A stretch of DNA of 64,000 nt from NCBI RefSeq assembly GCF_022760925.1, contig NZ_JAKTNT010000002.1, positions 1 through 64,000 of the forward strand, read 5' to 3'. Made by a program: the position numbers and the translations under genes. This DNA is from Thermus hydrothermalis. Its GTDB lineage: Bacteria > Deinococcota > Deinococci > Deinococcales > Thermaceae. A model generated the notes under the pieces. It saw nothing but the letters and a program-made list of their open reading frames with translations, had not been told where the DNA came from and searched no databases. Position 1 is the first letter of the stretch, and the number at the start of each line of letters is the position of its first letter. Of this stretch, positions 51,434 through 57,516 are shown in pieces.

Positions 51434-52273
51434 CTAACACGCCTTTCCCCGGTTGAAAAAGTCCCGGAAGAAGCTTAGGGCCTTGGGGAGTTTCTCCCGT
51501 AGGGCCTCGAGGAAGCCTTCGGGGTACTTGGTCCTAAACCAGTGGAGGTCGTGGAGGTAGGTGAGGGGAACGTAGAAGGCGAGCCTTTCCCGCACCTCGG
51601 CGGGGTAAAAGCGGGCGATGCGAAGGAGGGCCTCCCGGGCGGCCTCTTCCCCCAGGAGGTCCAGGCTTCCCGTCTTGAGGAGGGCCAGGTCGCGGGCGGG
51701 GTCGTCGCCCCCGGAGCGCACCCAGTCCACCAGGAGGACCTCGGGGCCCTCTTCCTGAGGGGCCTTCACCAGGAGGTTCCCCGCCCAGGCGTCCCGGTGG
51801 CAGAAGCGCCTTTCCACCCCTGCCGCCAGGCCCACCTCCCGCTTGAGGCGCTGGATGAGGTCCAGGGCCTCGGGAATACCGTGGAGGCTTTCCGCAAAGC
51901 GCTCTAGCCTTGCTAAAAGCTCCGCCTCCTCCACGTACCCGGGCTCGGGGAGGCGGTGGAGGGAGAGGAAGAGGTGGGCGAGGGCGGCCAGGGTCTTGGG
52001 GGTGAAGGCCTCGGGGGAGAAGGGCCTGCCGGGAAAGCGGCGGGTGATGAGGACCCCGTGGCCCTCCACCTCCGCCACCCCCAGGACGAAGCTTCCCAGG
52101 CCCGCCCGGGCCATGCGGCGGGCCTCGAGGGCGGCGAGGTGCGCCTCTTCGGGGCGGTAGACCTTGTAGACCCTTGCCCCGTCCCCGTACACCCGGGCCT
52201 CAAACCCCCCTAAGGGGGTGAGGTGGGGGAGGGTTTCGGGGGAGAGGAAGCCCTTCAGGGCGGAAAGCGCCAC
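51434..52273 (-). CDS. aminoglycoside phosphotransferase-like kinase (APH superfamily)
   Basis: A 279-residue small-molecule kinase of the APH/choline kinase fold. The Brenner motif is [12 protein letters not shown] near residue 178 and the metal Asp lies in [19 protein letters not shown]. The N-lobe is short ([20 protein letters not shown]). The GTG at 52273 is chosen because TAGAAT lies seven bases upstream within a divergent promoter; longer in-frame readings run through the opposite gene. The physiological substrate is unknown; drug resistance should not be assumed. Confidence 0.85.
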   Translation of the reverse strand: MALSALKGFLSPETLPHLTPLGGFEARVYGDGARVYKVYRPEEAHLAALEARRMARAGLGSFVLGVAEVEGHGVLITRRFPGRPFSPEAFTPKTLAALAHLFLSLHRLPEPGYVEEAELLARLERFAESLHGIPEALDLIQRLKREVGLAAGVERRFCHRDAWAGNLLVKAPQEEGPEVLLVDWVRSGGDDPARDLALLKTGSLDLLGEEAAREALLRIARFYPAEVRERLAFYVPLTYLHDLHWFRTKYPEGFLEALREKLPKALSFFRDFFNRGKAC

Positions 52274-52291
52274 GGGGCTTATTCTAAGGCC
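52274..52291. promoter_or_regulatory. divergent leaderless promoter with one shared -10 (phosphotransferase/radical SAM)
   Basis: In an 18-base gap TATTCT (52280-52285) is six bases before the plus-strand GTG at 52292, and TAGAAT on the minus strand (52281-52286) is seven bases before the GTG at 52273. The hexamers overlap in five of six positions. Confidence 0.6.
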
Positions 52292-53365
52292 GTGGAGCTC
52301 CTTAGGCCCGAGGCCACGGTCCTCTCCTTGGGGGATAGGGTCCTCTCCTTTGACCGGGAGGGGCGGCTTTACCACTACTTCCGCCAGGGGGTGACCTACA
52401 AGCGGGCCCTGGACGGAAGCCTCCACCTGCGCTACCGGGAAGGAGAGAGGCGGAGGCAGACGCTTCCCCCGGAGGAGGCCCTCAGGGTCTACGGGGAAGC
52501 CCTGGCCTTGGCGGAGGCCCACCTCCAAGACCCTAAAAGGCGCCAGGAGGTCCTCCGCTGGACCCCGGAGGGCCTCCTGGACCCTAGGCCGTACCGGGAG
52601 GCCTACGCCTGGCCCGTCAGCATCCTGCCCCCCGACGCCTACCTCGCTGTGGTCCTCCAGGCCACCACGGGCTGCACCTGGAACCGCTGCGCCTTCTGTA
52701 GCTTTTACCAGGACCGCCCCTTCCAGGTGCGGGAGCCAAAGGCCTTCCAGGACCACATCGCCCGGGTAAAGGCCCTCTTGGGGGAGGGGCTTCGCCTGAG
52801 GAGGGGGGTTTTCCTGGCGGACGGGAACGCCTTGGCCCTAAAGGACCCCCTCCTTCCCCTTTTGGAGGCGGCGGGGCGGGCGTTTCCGGGGGAGCCCATC
52901 CTCGGCTTTCTGGACCTCTTCACGGGGATTAAGAAGGAGGCCTCCTGGTGGGAAAGGCTTCGGGCCCTGGGCCTGAGGCGGGTCTACCTGGGCCTGGAAA
53001 CGGGCCACGCCCCCCTCCTCGCCCTCCTCCGCAAGCCCGGCCACCCCCGGGAGGCCTTGCCCCTGGTGCGGGCCTTGAAGGGGGCGGGGCTTGGCGTGGG
53101 GGTGATCCTCATGGTGGGGGCCGGGGGGAGGCCCTTCGCCGAGGCCCACTTCCGGGAGAGCCTCGCCCTCCTCGCCGAGCTCCCCTTGGACCGGGAGGAT
53201 ATCGTCTACCTATCCCCTTTCCAGGAAACCCCAAAGACCCCCTACGCCGCCTTGGGTTTAGAGCCCCTCCCGGACGTGGAAGGGGAGCTTAAGGCCTGGG
53301 CGGAGGCCGTCCGGCGCCTGGGCCTCAGGGCGAGCCGGTACGATATCCGGGAGTTCCTCTACTGA
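52292..53365 (+). CDS. radical SAM protein (COG1032-like, CX4CX2C)
   Basis: A 357-residue radical SAM enzyme. The cluster motif is GCTWNRCAFCSFYQDRPF near residue 127, i.e. CX4CX2C rather than CX3CX2C, as in a known COG1032-type branch with GCSHNKCTFC-like text. Downstream are FLADGNALAL, GFLDLFTG, RVYLGLETGHAPLL and GVILMVGAGG of the TIM-barrel. The N-terminal about 110 residues are not recognised. The reaction is unknown. The GTG start is leaderless; the 3' end overlaps the CDGSH gene by seven bases. Confidence 0.85.
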   Translation: MELLRPEATVLSLGDRVLSFDREGRLYHYFRQGVTYKRALDGSLHLRYREGERRRQTLPPEEALRVYGEALALAEAHLQDPKRRQEVLRWTPEGLLDPRPYREAYAWPVSILPPDAYLAVVLQATTGCTWNRCAFCSFYQDRPFQVREPKAFQDHIARVKALLGEGLRLRRGVFLADGNALALKDPLLPLLEAAGRAFPGEPILGFLDLFTGIKKEASWWERLRALGLRRVYLGLETGHAPLLALLRKPGHPREALPLVRALKGAGLGVGVILMVGAGGRPFAEAHFRESLALLAELPLDREDIVYLSPFQETPKTPYAALGLEPLPDVEGELKAWAEAVRRLGLRASRYDIREFLY

Positions 53366-53565
53366 ACCTCTATCTCCCCGGGTTCTGCTTGGAAGCCCAC
53401 CGCCTTGTGGGTGCCGTCGCAGAAGGGCTTGCTCCCGGAGTGGCCGCAGCGGCAGAGGGCGAGCTTGGCCCTTTCTAGCTTTCTTTCTTCGCCATTGAGG
53501 CGGAAGGAGGTTCCCTCGGGCAGGTCCAGGACGTAAGGCCCGTTTTCCCGGAAGCGGAGGCGCAT
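53359..53565 (-). CDS. CDGSH-type [2Fe-2S] protein (mitoNEET-like)
   Basis: A 68-residue protein with the CDGSH motif CRCGHSGSKPFCDGTH (about residues 38-53): three Cys and one His ligate a [2Fe-2S] cluster. A small N-terminal beta region (VLDLPEGTSFRLNGEE) precedes it. A mitoNEET-like protein of this type has been studied in T. thermophilus, as I recall. A TATCCT box (53572-53577) is six bases before the ATG. It is divergent from another [2Fe-2S]-type protein gene across a palindrome. Confidence 0.92.
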   Translation of the reverse strand: MRLRFRENGPYVLDLPEGTSFRLNGEERKLERAKLALCRCGHSGSKPFCDGTHKAVGFQAEPGEIEVQ

Positions 53566-53574
53566 GGCCCTAGG

Positions 53575-53596
53575 ATACCCCGTATAGTGGGGGTAT
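53575..53596. promoter_or_regulatory. palindrome spanning two divergent leaderless promoters
   Basis: ATACCCC (53575-53581) and GGGGTAT (53590-53596) form a perfect 7-bp inverted repeat around an eight-base centre that contains the TATAGT -10 box (53583-53588) of the plus-strand gene. The left arm covers part of the minus-strand -10 (53572-53577) and the right arm enters the plus-strand ATG. One bound regulator could control both genes. Confidence 0.55.
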
Positions 53597-54014
53597 GCGC
53601 TGCCCGCAAAACGCTCAAGAGGGGCTTCCCGTACCCCTAAAGACGGTGAAGAACTTCCTCACGGGAAAGGCCCTGGCCCGCCTGGACCCGGGTGCGGCGC
53701 ACTACCTCTGCCAGGACCCGGCCTGCCCCGTGGTCTACTTCGGGGCGGAAGGGGTGTACACCCTGGAGGAGGTGCGCTTCCCCGTGTACGATAAGGGGGC
53801 TTCCCTGGTGTGCTACTGCTTTGACTGGACCCGGGAGGCCCTCGAGGAGGCCCTTTCATCCGAGCGGGACCCGGTGGCGGAGGTGGAGGCGGGGGTGCGG
53901 GCCAAGCGGTGCGCCTGCGACCTGCGCAACCCCCGGGGCAGGTGCTGCCTGTCCCTCCTGAGGGCGGAGGTGGCGAGGCTTGGGGCTTCTTCCCCTCGAG
54001 GCCGCCGTTCTTGA
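53595..54014 (+). CDS. CopZ N-terminal-like cysteine-rich (2Fe-2S/zinc) protein
   Basis: A 139-residue cytosolic protein with nine or more Cys. MRCPQNAQEGLPVPLKTVKNFLTG, YLCQDPACPVVYFG, SLVCYCFDWT and KRCACDLRNPRGRCCLS follow the pattern of the N-terminal metal/[2Fe-2S] domain of archaeal CopZ, without the HMA copper-chaperone domain. It may handle electrons or metal in copper or iron-sulfur homeostasis. The start is leaderless (TATAGT six bases before). Its 3' end overlaps tilS by 35 bases, so the two are co-transcribed. Confidence 0.82.
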   Translation: MRCPQNAQEGLPVPLKTVKNFLTGKALARLDPGAAHYLCQDPACPVVYFGAEGVYTLEEVRFPVYDKGASLVCYCFDWTREALEEALSSERDPVAEVEAGVRAKRCACDLRNPRGRCCLSLLRAEVARLGASSPRGRRS

Positions 54015-55515
54015 GCGCCTAAAGGCCCTGGCCCCGGAGGACCCCTTGGTCCTGGCGGTCTCTGGGGGCGGGGACTCCGTGGCCCTCGCCCACCTGGTCC
54101 ACCGCCTGGGGCGAAGGGGGGTGGTGGCCCACCTGGACCACGGCCTGAGGCCCGAAAGCGCCGAGGACCTGGCCTTCGTGCGCGCCCTAGCCGGGAGGCT
54201 TGGCTTTCCCTTCTTCGCCGAGCGGGTGGAGGTGGGGCGGATCGCCAGGGAAAGGGGCGAGAACCTGGAGGCCTTGGCCCGGGAGGTGCGCTACGCCTTC
54301 CTCCACCGGGTGGCCAAGGCGGTGGGGGCCAAGGCCATCCTCACCGCCCATACCCTGGACGACCAGGCGGAAACCGTTCTCCTCAAGCTCCTCCAGGGCA
54401 CGGCCCGGGGGCTTGGCATCCGGGAGAAGGAGGGCCTGGTGGTGCGGCCCCTCCTTCCCTTCCCCCGGGAGGCCCTCCGGGACTACCTGGGGTCCTTGGG
54501 GGAGGCCTGGCGGGAAGACCCCACCAACCAAGACCCCACCTGGGACCGGAACTACCTGCGCCTGGCCGTCTTTCCCCTGCTTTTGGAGCGCTTTCCCCGG
54601 GCCCGGGAGGCCCTGGACCGCTTTGCCCGGGCCCAGGAGGCGGAGGACGCCCACCTGGAGAGGGAGGCCAGGGCGCGCCTCCTTCCTGATCCCCGCTTCT
54701 TCGTCCCCGCCTACCGGGCGGCCCCCCTCCTCCACGCCCCCCCCGCCCTCCGCCGCCGGGCGCTCCGCCAGGTGTTGGAGGGGCTTTCCCTCCGCCCGGA
54801 AGCCCGGCTCATCGCCCTCCTGGAAGGGGCTTTGGCCGGGAGGCCCGCCACCCTGCCGGAGGGCTTCCTCGCCCGCCGCAAGGGGGGAACGCTTTTCCTC
54901 ATCCCTCCTTCGCCCAAGCTTCCTCTTCCCCCGGGCTTCCGCCTTCCTGCGCCAGGAGACTACCTGGAGATGCCCTATGGGAGGAAGCGCCTAAGGGACT
55001 TCCTGGCGGAAAAGGGGGTGCCCAAGGAGCTCAAGGGCCTCTGGCCCGTGCGGGCGGAGGGAAGCCGGGTGGTGGAGGTCCTAGGCTTTTACCCCATGGG
55101 GGAGGAGGAGCGCCGCATGGGCCAGGCCCTGGCGGAGGCCAAGGCGGCCCTGGCCCAGGGGGAGGTGCCCGTGGGGGCGGTCCTGGTGGTGGGGGATAGG
55201 CTTTACCGGGCCCACAACCTTGTGGAGGCGGAGGGCGACCCCACGGCCCACGCCGAGATGCTCCTCCTCCGGCAGGCGGGCAAGGAGGCCCGGGGGGGGC
55301 GGGTGTACGTGACCCTCGAGCCCTGCCTCATGTGCCAGCACGCCCTAACCCAGGCGGGGGTGGAGGTGGTCTACGGGGCGGAGAACCTGAAGGAGGGGGC
55401 CCTCACCCGGTTTGGTCAACGGGGAAGGGTCCTGGGTGGCGTGCGGGAAGGGGAGTGTGCTAAGCTCTTAAGGGACTTCTTCGCCCGGCTCAGGGAGGGG
55501 TGCCGGAGCGGTTGA
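53980..55515 (+). CDS. tilS: tRNA(Ile)-lysidine synthase fused to tRNA adenosine deaminase (TilS-TadA)
   Basis: A 511-residue fusion. Residues about 20-360 are TilS: the PP-loop AVSGGGDSVAL (25-35), HLDHGLRPESAED, AHTLDDQAETVLLKLLQGT and the C-terminal core domain; it makes lysidine at C34 of tRNA-Ile(CAU). Residues about 375-511 are a TadA/CMP-deaminase fold with zinc motif TAHAEM and EPCLMCQHAL, making inosine 34 in tRNA-Arg(ACG). The TTG at 53980 has GGAGGT eight bases before it. The last 22 bases, including the stop, are also the 5' end of tRNA-Ser(CGA). Confidence 0.92.
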   Translation: MGLLPLEAAVLERLKALAPEDPLVLAVSGGGDSVALAHLVHRLGRRGVVAHLDHGLRPESAEDLAFVRALAGRLGFPFFAERVEVGRIARERGENLEALAREVRYAFLHRVAKAVGAKAILTAHTLDDQAETVLLKLLQGTARGLGIREKEGLVVRPLLPFPREALRDYLGSLGEAWREDPTNQDPTWDRNYLRLAVFPLLLERFPRAREALDRFARAQEAEDAHLEREARARLLPDPRFFVPAYRAAPLLHAPPALRRRALRQVLEGLSLRPEARLIALLEGALAGRPATLPEGFLARRKGGTLFLIPPSPKLPLPPGFRLPAPGDYLEMPYGRKRLRDFLAEKGVPKELKGLWPVRAEGSRVVEVLGFYPMGEEERRMGQALAEAKAALAQGEVPVGAVLVVGDRLYRAHNLVEAEGDPTAHAEMLLLRQAGKEARGGRVYVTLEPCLMCQHALTQAGVEVVYGAENLKEGALTRFGQRGRVLGGVREGECAKLLRDFFARLREGCRSG

Positions 55516-55585
55516 ACGGGCCGGTCTCGAAAACCGGTAGGCCCCGCAAGGGGCCTCGCGGGTTCGAATCCCGCCCCCTCCGCCA
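55494..55585 (+). tRNA. tRNA-Ser(CGA)
   Basis: A complete class II tRNA. Acceptor GGAGGGG (55494-55500) pairs with CCCCTCC (55575-55581); anticodon stem CCGGT/ACCGG holds loop CTCGAAA, anticodon CGA; the long variable arm GGCCCCGCAAGGGGCC and T arm GCGGG-TTCGAAT-CCCGC follow; discriminator G and encoded CCA (83-85 of this block). The first 22 bases lie inside the tilS-tadA reading frame. Confidence 0.97.
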
Positions 55586-55587
55586 AA

Positions 55588-55611
55588 GGCGGCCTTCGGG
55601 CCGCCCTTTTA
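55588..55611 (+). terminator. intrinsic terminator after tRNA-Ser
   Basis: GGCGGCC (55588-55594) pairs with GGCCGCC (55599-55605) around a TTCG tetraloop and is followed by CTTTTATAT. It begins three bases after the tRNA CCA. Confidence 0.85.
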
Positions 55612-55612
55612 T

Positions 55613-55630
55613 ATCCCCCATTTGGGGGAT
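55613..55630. promoter_or_regulatory. inverted repeat upstream of pilA1
   Basis: ATCCCCCA (55613-55620) and TGGGGGAT (55623-55630) form a perfect 8-bp inverted repeat with a TT centre. It lies just upstream of, or over, the -35 area of a candidate pilA1 promoter with -10 TAGGAT (55653-55658) and could be an operator; a secondary terminator stem is the alternative. Confidence 0.4.
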
Positions 55631-55680
55631 GCGCCTCCCATGGCTTAGGCTCTAGGATGCTTACAGAAAGGGAGGTGTGA

Positions 55681-56118
55681 GTGAACGCAAGAGGACTTAG
55701 CTTGGTGGAGCTCGTGGTGCTCCTTGCCATCCTGGCGGTGGTCTTGGCCCTGGGGGCCTTGAACGGGCGCAGGACCCTTTTGGGCCAGGAGCATGCGGCT
55801 TTTCTTAACACCCTGCAAAACGTCTTCTGGCAAGGGGCCACCGAGGCGGCGAGCCGAGGGGAAAACCTCACCCTAGAGCGCAACGGGAACCGCCTGGAGT
55901 TGAAGCGGGGTTCCACGGTCCTTCGCGCTTGGGATATACCCCAGGGTGTGACCCTATCCCTTGGGAATGGGGCTATTGCCCGGTTTACCCCTCCCGGAAA
56001 GGTCCAGAACCCTCAAGGACAACCCCTTTCCCAAGCCCTGACGTTTACCGCCTCGGTGGGTGGGCGGACCTACACGTACACCATCTCCCTGATTGGGGAG
56101 GCCAAGAGGGTGCCATGA
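55681..56118 (+). CDS. pilA1: prepilin-like protein PilA1
   Basis: A 145-residue minor pilin of the GspH type. The class III signal is MNARG followed by LSLVELVVLLAILAVVLAL, with the prepilin peptidase site after Gly5 and Glu at +5. The rest is a small globular domain. GGGAGGTG precedes the GTG start. It is first of pilA1-pilA2-pilA3-comZ, which in T. thermophilus is needed for natural transformation. It overlaps pilA2 as ATGA. The gene block is visibly less GC-rich than its surroundings. Confidence 0.9.
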   Translation: MNARGLSLVELVVLLAILAVVLALGALNGRRTLLGQEHAAFLNTLQNVFWQGATEAASRGENLTLERNGNRLELKRGSTVLRAWDIPQGVTLSLGNGAIARFTPPGKVQNPQGQPLSQALTFTASVGGRTYTYTISLIGEAKRVP

Positions 56119-56594
56119 GAAGAGGTGTTTTAGGGCTCACCTTGCTGGAAGTGCTCATTGCCCTTTCCATCCTGGCCTTGGTCTTGTTGGCCTTTAACGC
56201 CGTTTTGGTATCCAGCCTTAGGCAGACCTCCGTTTCGGGTGCCCGGACCCAAGCGGTGCAGGTCCTTAACTACCTGGGCCGGAGGATCGTGGGGGGGGAT
56301 ACCTTTCTCCTGGCTGGCGCCACGCCCATCGTGTACGGGTACGGGGAGCTTCGGCAAACCTTCCCCGATCTTCCCCAGGAGGCCCGCTTTGCCAACCCGG
56401 ACCTATACCGGGTGGAGATTGCCAATGTGGGAACGCCAAGCTGGGCCAATGCCTTGGGTGTGAGCGTGAACGAGTACCGCATCCGGGTGTGCTGGCGGCA
56501 AGGCGGGCAGGAGCACTGCACGGAAGCCCGTACCTTTTCGGCCCCGCCTTCCGGTTCAGGTTCCTCGTCTCCCCCTCTGGAGGGCATTAACTGA
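56115..56594 (+). CDS. pilA2: prepilin-like protein PilA2
   Basis: A 159-residue minor pilin (PilV/GspI type). The leader MRRGVLG is followed by LTLLEVLIALSILALVLLAF with Glu at +5. The globular part ends in a Ser/Pro-rich tail (PPSGSGSSSPPLEGIN). Two Cys (VCWRQGGQEHC) may form a disulfide. The ATG at 56115 shares ATGA with the pilA1 stop; longer in-frame readings lie over pilA1. Confidence 0.88.
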   Translation: MRRGVLGLTLLEVLIALSILALVLLAFNAVLVSSLRQTSVSGARTQAVQVLNYLGRRIVGGDTFLLAGATPIVYGYGELRQTFPDLPQEARFANPDLYRVEIANVGTPSWANALGVSVNEYRIRVCWRQGGQEHCTEARTFSAPPSGSGSSSPPLEGIN

Positions 56595-56606
56595 CAGGAG
56601 GAAGCC

Positions 56607-57503
56607 ATGGGAAGGAAAACCGGTTTCACGCTTTTAGAGCTCCTCCTTGCCCTGGTCATTCTAGCCACGGTGATGGCCATCGCCTACGGCGGAATGGTCC
56701 AGTTCATGGGGTTTCGTTCGGACCTGGACGCTGCCGCAAGCCTCCAAGCTAAGCTTCGGCGCATCGTGGAGGTGTTTACCCAAGACTTGCGTAGCGCCGT
56801 GTTTGGCGGATTGGCCTCCACCCCGTATCCCTCGGGAGAGGGGAGTATCTCCTTCGCCCTCATTGATGGGGGAGCAGGGTATCCCGTTTTGCCCCATGAC
56901 AGCGGAGGCAACAATAGCTTCAAACAAGCTGCGGAGGCTAAGATCCTCGTGCTAGCAAGCCAGGCTTCGGCTATAGGGATTTCCCCTGGGGACCACGTCC
57001 TGATGGTCAACGCCAATGGGGATGGGGTTATCCTTCCGGTTACAGGGGTAAACGCTGTGGGGGGACAGCCCAACCGTTGGCACGTGGTTCATGCCGGGTG
57101 CGGCAACACCATTGATTACACGCCCAACACGCTTCTTTTCCGGGTGCGCACCCTGGGGTTTAAATACAACGCCTCCACGAAAGAGCTCCTTTACCGGGAG
57201 GGCTCGGGCGGAGAAATCCCAGTGGCTTTCAACCTGAGCCGCTTTGCGATCCAGTATGTTTACGAGGCAGGCCAAGGAGATGTCCTGGTGAACCCGGGGA
57301 GCTATAGCTATGCCAACCCCACGGGCACGCCACCGTACCAGGTTACGCAAAACAGCAAAACCTACACCCTGAGGCGCCTCTCCTTGGTGTTGGGTGCAGA
57401 GATGCTTTCCCGCGGCCGTCCCGTGGACCGGGTGTACACGAGCCAAGTGGAGCTCTCCTCTAACACCCAGTACCAGGTGCGGCGCATTCTGCCTTGCCAA
57501 TAA
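56607..57503 (+). CDS. pilA3: prepilin-like protein PilA3
   Basis: A 298-residue minor pilin of the PilW/GspJ type. The leader MGRKTG is followed by FTLLELLLALVILATVMAIA, cleavage after Gly6. The large C-terminal domain has one disulfide-capable Cys pair (HAGCGN and the last LPCQ). GGAGGAAGCC precedes the ATG. It lies 12 bases after pilA2 and 13 before comZ. Confidence 0.88.
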   Translation: MGRKTGFTLLELLLALVILATVMAIAYGGMVQFMGFRSDLDAAASLQAKLRRIVEVFTQDLRSAVFGGLASTPYPSGEGSISFALIDGGAGYPVLPHDSGGNNSFKQAAEAKILVLASQASAIGISPGDHVLMVNANGDGVILPVTGVNAVGGQPNRWHVVHAGCGNTIDYTPNTLLFRVRTLGFKYNASTKELLYREGSGGEIPVAFNLSRFAIQYVYEAGQGDVLVNPGSYSYANPTGTPPYQVTQNSKTYTLRRLSLVLGAEMLSRGRPVDRVYTSQVELSSNTQYQVRRILPCQ

Positions 57504-57516
57504 AGGGGGAGAGGGT

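Noticed and set aside
51434-52273. Antibiotic resistance kinase
   Set aside because: Only the general APH-fold motifs are visible; no specific resistance family can be named and the context is housekeeping.
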